From an uncultured Lachnospiraceae bacterium (GTDB lineage: Bacteria > Bacillota_A > Clostridia > Lachnospirales > Lachnospiraceae): a DNA stretch of 5,918 bases. Made by a program: the position numbers and the translations under genes. The notes under the pieces were generated by a model. That model did not search any database. It saw only the letters and a list, made by a program, of their open reading frames with translations, and was not told where the DNA came from. The DNA is taken from NCBI GenBank assembly GCA_902795985.1, contig CADBNG010000283.1, forward strand, positions 1 to 5,918. Direction: 5' to 3'. This document shows positions 1 to 5,328 of this stretch, piece by piece (positions within the stretch are counted from its first letter, which is position 1; each line of letters opens with the position of its first letter).

Positions 1-561
1 GGTAGCCATGTCGGGATGAATCATGCCGCTTCCCTTGGCAATCCCGCCGATCCGGCAGACTTTGCCGTCCAGTGTAAACTCAACGGAAGCTTCCTTCATC
101 TTCGTATCCGTGGTCATAATGCCTTCCGCGGCGTCCTCGACACCGGTAACGGAAAGGGCGGCGGCAAGGGAAGGCATCCCTTTTCGGACCGGTTCGATAT
201 CCAGAGGCTGGCCGATAACGCCGGTCGAGGCAACGACAACGTCCTTCGCATCGATCCCGAGGGCTTCCGCCGTAAGTTCACACATCTTTTCCGCTATCTG
301 AGGCCCGTCCGCGTTGCAGGTGTTCGCGTTTCCGCTGTTGCAGATCACCGCCTGCGCGTATCCGTCGGCAATATGGTCCTTTGTAACCGTGATCGGGGCG
401 CCCTTGACCAGATTGGTGGTATAAACGGCGGCACAGGCAGCCCGCGTCTGACTGAAGATCAGGGAAAGATCTCTTTTATCCCGGTTTTTACGGATTCCGC
501 AATGAACGCCGGCGGCGGTAAAGCCCCTGGCGGCGCAGACTCCTCCGTGAATCGTTTTCAT
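1..561 (-). CDS. argJ: Glutamate N-acetyltransferase / amino-acid acetyltransferase ArgJ, N-terminal part (cut by window edge)
   Basis: ArgJ transfers the acetyl group from N-acetylornithine to glutamate (and in bifunctional forms uses acetyl-CoA), feeding the acetylated arginine pathway in the cytoplasm. The 187 visible residues match the alpha chain: an N-terminal GGVCAARGFTAAGVHCGI segment, VYTTNLVKGAP near residues 46-56, CNSGNANTCN at 74-83, and STGVIGQPL at 112-120, whose Thr113-Gly114 correspond to the oxyanion hole. The last residues, KGSGMIHPDMAT, end on Thr187, the expected autocleavage nucleophile, so only the alpha chain is visible and the beta chain lies outside. The residue before MAT is Asp where Asn is more usual in my recollection of the family. 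The ATG at 561 is preceded by AAAGGAGA, which overlaps the argC stop codon region, so the gene follows argC after 15 nt and is probably translationally linked to it. Whether it is mono- or bifunctional cannot be told from this part. Confidence 0.95.
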   Translation of the reverse strand, partial: MKTIHGGVCAARGFTAAGVHCGIRKNRDKRDLSLIFSQTRAACAAVYTTNLVKGAPITVTKDHIADGYAQAVICNSGNANTCNADGPQIAEKMCELTAEALGIDAKDVVVASTGVIGQPLDIEPVRKGMPSLAAALSVTGVEDAAEGIMTTDTKMKEASVEFTLDGKVCRIGGIAKGSGMIHPDMAT

Positions 562-576
562 GTTCCGTTTTCTCCT

Positions 577-1506
577 TTAACGCTGTGTATTTAATCCGAA
601 GGATTCTTCGATTCCCATGACGATATTCATGTTCTGGATCGCGGCGCCGGATGCGCCTTTTCCCAGGTTGTCGAAGCGGGCCGTCAGAAGAATCCGTCCT
701 TCGCCGCCGAACACCGAAATCTCCATAATGTCCGTTCCGGAGTATTTGCCGGCGGAAAGGAAACCGTCTTCGTCTGCGGCGGCACTGTAATGTACTAAAC
801 CATTATTATAATATTCCGTATAGATTTCTTCAATGTTTTTCCTGCTGCCTTTTAAGTCTTTTTCAAAGACCGGAACCACGATCTCCATTCCGGAATAATA
901 GGAGGAGACGACCGGCGTGAAAAGCGGGACAGTGGATATGCCGCTGATTTTGCACATTTCCGGAAGATGTTTGTGGGCCTGGCTTAAGGCGTACATTCTC
1001 GGGGCATCCAGCAAAGCGTCTTTTTCCGGAGCTTCATACTGGGCGATCATTTTCTTGCCCCCGCCGGAATAGCCGGAAATCCCGAAGCAGGAAAGAGCGG
1101 CATCAGAGGGAAGGATGCCCTGTTCCACCAAAGGAGCCGTCAGCGCGATAAATCCGCTGGCGTAGCAGCCGGGATTGGCAATCCTTTTTGAACGGCGGAT
1201 TTTTTCCCGGAGCCCGTGAATCTCCGGAAAACCATAGGCCCAGTCATCATTGATGCGGTGAGCGGTGGAAGTATCAATAATCACGGTGTCCGGATCTTCG
1301 ATAAGGGAAACCGCTTCGATGGCCGCGGCATCCGGCAGGCACAGAAACGCGATGTCCGCAGAATCCAGGCATTCTTTCCGGGCGCTGTCGCTTTTGCGAA
1401 GCTCTTCCGGAAGAATCATCAGTTCGAGATCGGCGCGGCAGGAAAGCCGCTCCCGGATCCGCAGTCCGGTGGTGCCGGCGCTGCCGTCAATGAAAACACG
1501 TGTCAT
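577..1506 (-). CDS. argC: N-acetyl-gamma-glutamyl-phosphate reductase, short type-2 form
   Basis: ArgC reduces N-acetylglutamyl phosphate to N-acetylglutamate semialdehyde with NADPH, the third step of arginine biosynthesis. At 309 residues it matches the short (type 2) family rather than the roughly 345-residue common form. Residues 8-14 (GSAGTTG) form the dinucleotide-binding loop. The catalytic cysteine is Cys114 in NPGCYASGF. GISGYSGGGKKMI (142-154) and SQAHKHLPEM (175-184) are family signatures. The start ATG at 1506 has a good GGAGG 8 nt upstream. It is the first gene of the minus-strand arg operon and argJ follows 15 nt later. Three ARG-box-like operators and a sigma-A-type promoter lie immediately upstream, so repression by an ArgR/AhrC-type regulator with arginine is expected. 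The frame is intact and nothing looks damaged. Confidence 0.96.
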   Translation of the reverse strand: MTRVFIDGSAGTTGLRIRERLSCRADLELMILPEELRKSDSARKECLDSADIAFLCLPDAAAIEAVSLIEDPDTVIIDTSTAHRINDDWAYGFPEIHGLREKIRRSKRIANPGCYASGFIALTAPLVEQGILPSDAALSCFGISGYSGGGKKMIAQYEAPEKDALLDAPRMYALSQAHKHLPEMCKISGISTVPLFTPVVSSYYSGMEIVVPVFEKDLKGSRKNIEEIYTEYYNNGLVHYSAAADEDGFLSAGKYSGTDIMEISVFGGEGRILLTARFDNLGKGASGAAIQNMNIVMGIEESFGLNTQR

Positions 1507-1528
1507 AATTTGCCTCCAAAATGAATAT

Positions 1529-1546
1529 TATGAATAAATATACGCT
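1529..1546. promoter_or_regulatory. ARG-box-like operator 1
   Basis: This 18-bp site contains TGAATAAATATAC and fits the ArgR/AhrC consensus WNTGAATWWWWATTCANW, with a perfect left half and a degenerate right half. It covers the argC -10 element. It begins 20 bp before the next box, about two helical turns, as expected for paired ARG boxes bound by a hexameric repressor. Confidence 0.6.
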
Positions 1547-1565
1547 TATTTGAATAAATATGCAA
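1537..1565 (-). promoter_or_regulatory. Candidate sigma-A promoter for argC-argJ
   Basis: Reading the minus strand, a -35 of TTGCAT (1560-1565) and a -10 of TATATT (1537-1542) are separated by exactly 17 bases. Transcription would start near 1530 and give a leader of about 24 nt that carries the argC Shine-Dalgarno. Both promoter elements lie inside ARG-box-like sequences, which is the usual arrangement for direct repression. A second, weaker candidate (TTGCAT 1591-1596, TATTTT 1568-1573, spacer 17) sits about 31 bp upstream. Confidence 0.65.
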
Positions 1566-1566
1566 T
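1549..1566. promoter_or_regulatory. ARG-box-like operator 2 (best match)
   Basis: The site TTTGAATAAATATGCAAT matches the ARG-box consensus WNTGAATWWWWATTCANW at all fixed positions except one (G for T at 1562). It covers the argC -35 element. This is the strongest of the three boxes and, with its spacing to box 1, the best evidence for ArgR/AhrC control. Confidence 0.72.
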
Positions 1567-1579
1567 CAAAATATGAAAA

Positions 1580-1597
1580 TATTAATAAATATGCAAT
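1580..1597. promoter_or_regulatory. ARG-box-like operator 3
   Basis: The site TATTAATAAATATGCAAT repeats the core of box 2 (AATAAATATGCAAT) but has T for G in the left half. It lies 31 bp from box 2, about three helical turns on the same DNA face, and overlaps the -35 of the weaker upstream argC promoter candidate. It could serve as an auxiliary site. Confidence 0.5.
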
Positions 1598-1600
1598 TAT

Positions 1601-1741
1601 CTGTATAAACCATGGCTGGAACGATCGATCCAAAGGAGCAAAGCGTAAAACACCCGTGGGCAGCCGGACAATCCCCTGGCAACCGGACGATCGCCCGCCG
1701 CCCGCAGCCCCGCCTGCAGACGATCTGCGGCCCCTTCTTTC
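1601..1741. other. GC-rich intergenic segment with inverted repeats, no gene recognised
   Basis: No coding sequence with a ribosome binding site is visible here on either strand. The segment contains a near-perfect 10-bp direct repeat, CCGGACAATC (1664-1673) and CCGGACGATC (1683-1692). It also has a hairpin CTGCAGA/TCTGCGG (1714-1720 with 1724-1730, loop CGA) and a competing pairing CCGCAG/CTGCGG (1702-1707 with 1725-1730). A pyrimidine-rich run follows at 1731-1748, but it is interrupted by C and G and is not a clean terminator U-tract. I compared it by eye with SAM, TPP, T-box, c-di-GMP and THF riboswitch signatures and found no match. It may be an RNA leader if the plus-strand operon also starts within the AT-rich block. 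Confidence 0.3.
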
Positions 1742-1770
1742 TTGTTTTAGACGGGCGGGTATGGTAATAT
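1742..1770 (+). promoter_or_regulatory. Candidate promoter for the fumarase operon
   Basis: A -35 of TTGTTT (1742-1747) and a -10 of TAATAT (1765-1770) are separated by 17 bases, and TG at 1762-1763 makes an extended -10. Transcription would start near 1777, giving a leader of about 110 nt before the fumarase start. The -35 and -10 each match consensus only at about four of six positions, so the extended -10 carries much of the case. Confidence 0.45.
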
Positions 1771-1797
1771 GAATAAGATAATTAAGAGGCCCTGCAG

Positions 1798-1815
1798 GGA
1801 ATGATACCACATTCC
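1798..1815 (+). promoter_or_regulatory. Leader hairpin upstream of the short ORF
   Basis: GGAATG (1798-1803) and CATTCC (1810-1815) form a perfect 6-bp stem with a 6-nt loop, ATACCA, in the predicted fumarase leader. The 3' arm directly abuts the GGGGGAG ribosome binding site of the 17-codon ORF at 1831. A 10-bp palindrome, CCCTGCAGGG, overlaps its 5' side (1790-1799). The same CATTCCGGG recurs at 1855-1863, so the 5' arm has an alternative partner. Confidence 0.4.
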
Positions 1816-1830
1816 GGGGGAGAATAAAAC

Positions 1831-1884
1831 ATGGATGCGCGCGGCCGTTCCGGGCATTCCGGGAAAAAGCCGCGGAGGACGTGA
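1831..1884 (+). CDS. Possible 17-residue arginine-rich leader peptide
   Basis: An ATG at 1831 is preceded at good spacing by GGGGGAG (1816-1822) and opens a reading frame encoding MDARGRSGHSGKKPRRT, ending in TGA at 1882-1884. Four of 17 codons are Arg (CGC, CGT, CGG, AGG) and two are Lys. The stop lies only 2 nt before the preferred fumarase alpha ATG at 1887. The fumarase Shine-Dalgarno (GGAGG, 1874-1878) lies inside the ORF, over its last two Arg codons. This geometry suits translational coupling, or control by ribosome position. Such a short ORF could arise by chance in GC-rich DNA; the strong ribosome binding site and the exact abutment to the next start are the main support. No function is claimed. 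Confidence 0.4.
   Translation: MDARGRSGHSGKKPRRT
1840..1874 (+). promoter_or_regulatory. Stem-loop touching the fumarase alpha ribosome binding site
   Basis: The outer stem CGCGGC (1840-1845) pairs perfectly with GCCGCG (1869-1874). An inner stem TTCCGG (1848-1853) pairs with CCGGGA (1859-1864), with one T-G wobble, around the loop GCATT. The 3' arm ends on the first G of the fumarase GGAGG (1874-1878). A ribosome translating the short ORF at 1831-1884 would open this structure. It may limit access of initiating ribosomes when the ORF is not translated. Confidence 0.4.
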
Positions 1885-1886
1885 GA

Positions 1887-2735
1887 ATGATTCGTACGAT
1901 ACAGACAGAAGATATAACGAAAGCAGTCCGGGATCTGGTGATCGAGACCTGCTGCGTTCTTCCGGACGATGTGAAAAAAGCGCTGGAGCAGGCTTATGAA
2001 AAGGAGATTTCACCTGCAGCGAAAGACGCGCTGACCGATATTCTGGAAAATGCGCGTCAGGCGGCGGCCAATCCGTCCCCGATCTGCCAGGATACCGGTC
2101 TGGCCGTCTTTTTCCTGGAAATCGGGCAGGATGCGCATATCGCCGGCGGCGATCTGCAGGAAGCGATGGATGAAGGCGTCCGTCAGGGGTATACCGAAGG
2201 CTATCTGCGGAAAAGCACACAGGATCACGCGCTGTCGGAACGGGTCAACCGGGGAGACAACACACCGGCGATCTGCCATATCCGGCTTGTGAAAGGAGAC
2301 GGTCTCCGGATTACCTTCTGCCCGAAGGGGGGAGGATCCGAAAACATGTCCCGGATCGGGATGCTGAAACCGGCCCAGGGACGGGAGGGGATTGTTTCCT
2401 TTGTCACGGAGGCGGTAAAGGCGGCGGGGCCGAATCCCTGTCCGCCGATTATTGTCGGTGTCGGAGTCGGAGGGACCTTCGAAAAAGCGGCGCTTCTGGC
2501 AAAGGAAGCCCTCTGCCGCGAAACGGGGCAGCACAGTGAGGATCCCGAGGCTGCCGCTCTGGAAGAAGAGCTGCTTCAGAAAATCAACGCCCTGGGAATC
2601 GGGGCGGCCGGATACGGCGGGAAGATTACGGCGCTGGCCGTGCACGTCAATACCCATCCGGTTCATCTGGCCAGCCTTCCGGTAGCAGTCAATATCCAGT
2701 GCCATGCCGCACGGCATAAAACCATTGTTCTTTGA
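1887..2735 (+). CDS. fumA: Class I (iron-sulfur) fumarate hydratase, alpha subunit
   Basis: This is the alpha subunit of the oxygen-sensitive two-subunit class I fumarase, which interconverts fumarate and L-malate using a [4Fe-4S] cluster. It is 282 residues, the usual length. The three expected cluster cysteines are present: Cys67 in PICQDTG, Cys185 in GPNPCPP and Cys272 in NIQCHAARH. Other family blocks are GDNTPAICH, PKGGGSENMS and GVGVGGTFEKAALLAKEAL. An in-frame GTG at 1881 is possible, but GGAGG at 1874-1878 is only 2 nt from it and 8 nt from the ATG at 1887, so the ATG is preferred. The paralogous L-tartrate dehydratase alpha subunit shares this fold. The adjacent malic enzyme gene favours fumarase. 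The beta subunit follows after 78 nt. Confidence 0.93.
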   Translation: MIRTIQTEDITKAVRDLVIETCCVLPDDVKKALEQAYEKEISPAAKDALTDILENARQAAANPSPICQDTGLAVFFLEIGQDAHIAGGDLQEAMDEGVRQGYTEGYLRKSTQDHALSERVNRGDNTPAICHIRLVKGDGLRITFCPKGGGSENMSRIGMLKPAQGREGIVSFVTEAVKAAGPNPCPPIIVGVGVGGTFEKAALLAKEALCRETGQHSEDPEAAALEEELLQKINALGIGAAGYGGKITALAVHVNTHPVHLASLPVAVNIQCHAARHKTIVL

Positions 2736-2813
2736 CCGGACAGACAGCCGTTATTGAAGAAGAAACCGGACGGAACCGAAACGTCCGAATACAGGGAAAG
2801 CAGGAAACGTTTT

Positions 2814-3377
2814 ATGGCGGAATATACCATTGAACTTCCGTTAACGGAAGAAATGACGGAGCAATTCAGGATCGGTGACCGGGTCTTTCTGAACGGGACG
2901 CTTTATACCGCGAGGGACGAAGCCCATCTGTTCCTCTGCCGGATGCTGGACGCCGGGGAAGCACTGCCTTTTGATCCGGACGGAGCGGCCATTTATTATT
3001 CCGGACCCTGTCCGGCGCCGCCCGGAAGCGTGATCGGACCGGCCGGTCCCACCACGTCCGGGAGAATGGACTCCTACGCGCCGAGGCTTCTGGACGTCGG
3101 TGTAAAGGGAATGATCGGAAAAGGCAAACGCAGCGAAGCCGTCAGAGAGAGCATCGTAAAGAACAAAGCGGTTTATCTTGGCGCTGTGGGCGGTGCCGGA
3201 ACACTGCTGGCAGGCTGTATAAAAGAAGCGGAAGTGCTGGCTTTTCCGGAGCTTGGGGCGGAAGCGGTATACCGTCTCCGTGTCGAGCAGTTCCCCTGCA
3301 CGGTTATTAATGACTGCCATGGCGGGGATTTATATGAAGAAGGAATCGCGGCCTACGCGGAAAAAGATCCGCAGTAA
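2814..3377 (+). CDS. fumB: Class I fumarate hydratase, beta subunit
   Basis: This is the partner subunit that completes the class I fumarase active site, corresponding to the C-terminal domain of single-chain FumA/FumB of enterobacteria. It is 187 residues from the ATG at 2814. Family signatures are GDRVFLNGTLYTARDEAH (about 21-38), GPTTSGRMDSY (78-88), KGMIGKG (98-104) and a C-terminal TVINDCHGGDLY region (163-174). A TTG at 2754 would add 20 residues, but it has no ribosome binding site and the added Lys/Arg/Glu-rich sequence does not resemble the family. AGGA at 2802-2805, 8 nt before the ATG, and the usual N-terminus (short, ending in a T-E-E block) decide the start. The 78-nt gap from the alpha gene is long for an obligate pair and contains no obvious signal. 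Confidence 0.92.
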   Translation: MAEYTIELPLTEEMTEQFRIGDRVFLNGTLYTARDEAHLFLCRMLDAGEALPFDPDGAAIYYSGPCPAPPGSVIGPAGPTTSGRMDSYAPRLLDVGVKGMIGKGKRSEAVRESIVKNKAVYLGAVGGAGTLLAGCIKEAEVLAFPELGAEAVYRLRVEQFPCTVINDCHGGDLYEEGIAAYAEKDPQ

Positions 3378-3416
3378 GCGGCGGATAAAATACGGAAAAA
3401 AGGAGCAGACAGAAGA

Positions 3417-4589
3417 ATGAAAAAAGAAGAGATCGGCGAACTGGCACTGAAGATGCACGAAGAGCTGAAGGGCAAGCTGGAAACAGTGGGAAAGTGCAAA
3501 GTGGATAACGCGGACGCGCTGGCACTGGCCTATACTCCCGGAGTTGCGCAGCCCTGTGTAGAGATCAGCAAAAACCCGGCGGACGTCTATAAATACACGG
3601 TCAAGGGAAATATGTGCGCCGTGGTCAGCGACGGTTCCGCGGTTCTGGGTCTGGGCAATATCGGCGCCGCTGCGGCAATTCCCGTTATGGAAGGCAAATG
3701 TGTCCTGTTCAAGGAATTCGGCGGAGTGGATGCCTTCCCCATCTGTCTGGATACCCAGGACGTGGATGAGATCGTGGAGACGGTCAAAAGGATCGCCCCG
3801 GTTTTCGGAGGCATCAACCTGGAAGATATCAAGGCCCCCCGCTGTTTTGAGGTGGAAGACCGCCTGAAGGCGGAACTGGATATTCCCGTATTCCATGATG
3901 ACCAGCACGGCACGGCCGTTATTGTTACCGCCGGTCTTTTGAACGCATGCAAGGTGGTGGGCAAAAAGTTTGAGGATCTTACGGTTTGCCTGAACGGGGT
4001 CGGTGCCGCGGGTACGGCCATTGCCAAAATGATCCTGAACTTCGGCGTGAAGGAAATGTTCCTGGTGGACCGGACCGGAATTCTCTGCGACGGCGGGAAC
4101 ACGGGCCGGAATTATTCCCATGCGGAAATGGCGAAAATTACCAATTTCAGCCATCGGGAAGGCGGCCTTGACGAAGCCCTGGCGGGAGCCGACGTGTTCA
4201 TCGGCGTTTCCTCCGCCAATATTCTTACAAAAGAGCGGATACAGAGCATGGCGGAAAAGCCCATTGTTTTCGCCATGGCCAATCCGAATCCGGAGATCGA
4301 CCCGGCCATTGCCCATGAGGCGGGCGTGGCAGTGATCGGCACCGGCCGTTCGGATTATCCGAACCAGGTAAACAACGTACTGGCTTTCCCGGGCATTTTC
4401 CGGGGCGCCTTTGACGCTCATGCCAGAGCGATTACGGAAAAGATGAAAATGGCCGCATCCCTGGCCATTGCCGGTCTGGTTTCCGATGAGGAGCTGAACG
4501 CGGATTATATTTTACCGAAACCCTTTGATCCCCGGGTCTGTCCCGCCGTCGCGAAAGCGGTAGCCGACGCCTGGAAAGAAGAAGCGTAA
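3417..4589 (+). CDS. Malic enzyme (malate dehydrogenase, oxaloacetate-decarboxylating)
   Basis: The enzyme oxidatively decarboxylates L-malate to pyruvate and CO2 with reduction of NAD(P)+, using Mg2+ or Mn2+. The 390 residues match the short bacterial form, without the phosphotransacetylase-like C-terminal domain of MaeB. The catalytic Tyr39 lies in AYTPGVAQ and the catalytic Lys94 in PVMEGKCVLFKEFGG. Metal ligands are Glu136-Asp137 (NLEDIKAP) and Asp162 (FHDDQHGTA). The Rossmann loop is NGVGAAG (193-199), and Asp218 at the end of the second strand (FLVDRTG) leans toward NAD+, though cofactor choice is not certain; the symbol is left blank because maeA, maeB and mleA are used inconsistently. 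AGGAG at 3401-3405 is 11 nt from the ATG, somewhat long. It directly follows fumarase, so the pair would convert fumarate to pyruvate. Confidence 0.95.
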   Translation: MKKEEIGELALKMHEELKGKLETVGKCKVDNADALALAYTPGVAQPCVEISKNPADVYKYTVKGNMCAVVSDGSAVLGLGNIGAAAAIPVMEGKCVLFKEFGGVDAFPICLDTQDVDEIVETVKRIAPVFGGINLEDIKAPRCFEVEDRLKAELDIPVFHDDQHGTAVIVTAGLLNACKVVGKKFEDLTVCLNGVGAAGTAIAKMILNFGVKEMFLVDRTGILCDGGNTGRNYSHAEMAKITNFSHREGGLDEALAGADVFIGVSSANILTKERIQSMAEKPIVFAMANPNPEIDPAIAHEAGVAVIGTGRSDYPNQVNNVLAFPGIFRGAFDAHARAITEKMKMAASLAIAGLVSDEELNADYILPKPFDPRVCPAVAKAVADAWKEEA

Positions 4590-4624
4590 AACGGACTGAC
4601 GGACGAAACCGGAAGGAGAACGCC

Positions 4625-4861
4625 ATGGCAAACTATGTCAATGAGGAACGTTTCCTGAAATGGTATGAAGAGAATTACAGCGGGACGCCTGCCGTCCGGA
4701 ACGAATTGCTGGAGGACGCCCTTGCTGTATTTGTCAATACCGGAGAAGCCCGGTATATCCTTCCTCCGGAAAAAACCCGTTCCGGAAAAGAGGAAAGCTA
4801 TACCTACCGGGTGGAAAACCTGGGGTGCTGCGGTGCCAGCACGATCTTTGTCTATTTCTGA
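4625..4861 (+). CDS. Small protein of unknown function (78 residues) with C-terminal Cys-Cys
   Basis: I do not recognise this protein. It is probably real: AAGGAG (4613-4618) sits 6 nt before the ATG, it lies in the same strand and spacing pattern as its neighbours (35 nt after malic enzyme, 29 nt before the DUF3842 gene), and no better frame covers the region. The N-terminal half is acidic and looks helical (NEERFLKWYEENY, NELLEDALAVFV). The middle is charged (PPEKTRSGKEESYTY), and the C-terminus ends in VENLGCCGASTIFVYF with Cys68-Cys69 just before a hydrophobic tail. There is no signal peptide and no membrane helix. The paired cysteines could bind a metal, take part in redox chemistry or be structural, but nothing decides between these. 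Confidence 0.75.
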   Translation: MANYVNEERFLKWYEENYSGTPAVRNELLEDALAVFVNTGEARYILPPEKTRSGKEESYTYRVENLGCCGASTIFVYF

Positions 4862-4890
4862 TCAGCGGTCGAACCGGAAAGGAGCAGACA

Positions 4891-5310
4891 GTGAAAAAAA
4901 TACTGGTCATTGATGCCCGCGGGGGCGGGATCGGGAAACAGCTGATCGCCGAGATGAAAAAGAGGAATCTGAAGGTTGAGATCACTGCGATCGGGACGAA
5001 TTCCGTCGCGACAGGCCAGATGCTGAAGGCCGGAGCGGATATCGGCGCCACCGGCGAAAACCCGGTGCTCGTTGCCTGCCGGAAGACGGATTACATCATG
5101 GGGCCGATCGGAATTGCCATCGCGGATTCCATGCACGGAGAAATCACTCCGAAAATGGCCCGTGCCGTAGGCCAGAGCGACGCAAAAAGACTGTTCATTC
5201 CGATGAACACCTGTGGAAATTATGTGGTCGGTATCCGGGAAGGAACCATCAACAGCCTGATTGAGCAGGCGGTGGATTCCCTGGAGCAGGACCCGGCGTT
5301 TGAAGATTAA
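4891..5310 (+). CDS. DUF3842 family protein, putative nucleotide-binding fold
   Basis: The 139 residues match the uncharacterised DUF3842 family seen mainly in Clostridia. The N-terminus, KKILVIDARGGGIGKQL (2-18), has the strand and glycine-rich loop of a Rossmann-like nucleotide site. It is followed by the family blocks AIGTNSVATGQMLKAGADIGATGEN, YIMGPIGIAIADSMHGEITPKMA and KRLFIPMNTCGNYVVGI. The start is GTG at 4891, with AAAGGAG (4878-4884) 6 nt upstream; an ATG start would be internal and would remove the conserved strand. It appears cytoplasmic, with no signal peptide. The activity is unknown. Its place behind fumarase and malic enzyme suggests, without proof, a role linked to that metabolism or to redox cofactors. 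Confidence 0.88.
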   Translation: MKKILVIDARGGGIGKQLIAEMKKRNLKVEITAIGTNSVATGQMLKAGADIGATGENPVLVACRKTDYIMGPIGIAIADSMHGEITPKMARAVGQSDAKRLFIPMNTCGNYVVGIREGTINSLIEQAVDSLEQDPAFED

Positions 5311-5328
5311 CAGAAACAGGAGAGAGTT

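Noticed and set aside
16..594. Plus-strand ORF of 192 codons opposite argJ
   Set aside because: The minus strand reads clearly as ArgJ with its oxyanion-hole and cleavage motifs. The plus-strand ORF is a shadow of GC-rich codons.
1620..1700. Riboswitch suggested by short matches such as GGCAACCGG and GGAGCAAAGCG
   Set aside because: The pieces recall SAM-I and c-di-GMP-I motifs, but the remaining conserved cores and stems of both classes are missing.
1714..1748. Rho-independent terminator
   Set aside because: The 7-bp hairpin is followed by CCCCTTCTTTCTTG and not by a continuous T run, so it is weak at best.
1560..1772. Plus-strand 70-codon ORF in the intergenic region
   Set aside because: It begins inside the ARG boxes with no ribosome binding site. 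Its composition shifts from Asn/Ile-rich to Pro/Arg-rich with the base composition, as expected for non-coding DNA.
1881..1886. GTG start for fumarase alpha
   Set aside because: The GGAGG at 1874-1878 is only 2 nt from this GTG but 8 nt from the ATG at 1887.
2754..2813. TTG start adding 20 residues to fumarase beta
   Set aside because: There is no Shine-Dalgarno before the TTG and the added residues do not resemble the family. The ATG at 2814 has AGGA at normal spacing and gives the usual N-terminus.
3330..4421. Long minus-strand ORF (363 codons) opposite malic enzyme
   Set aside because: The plus-strand frame has all malic enzyme catalytic motifs. The antisense protein resembles nothing and has no ribosome binding site that I can see.
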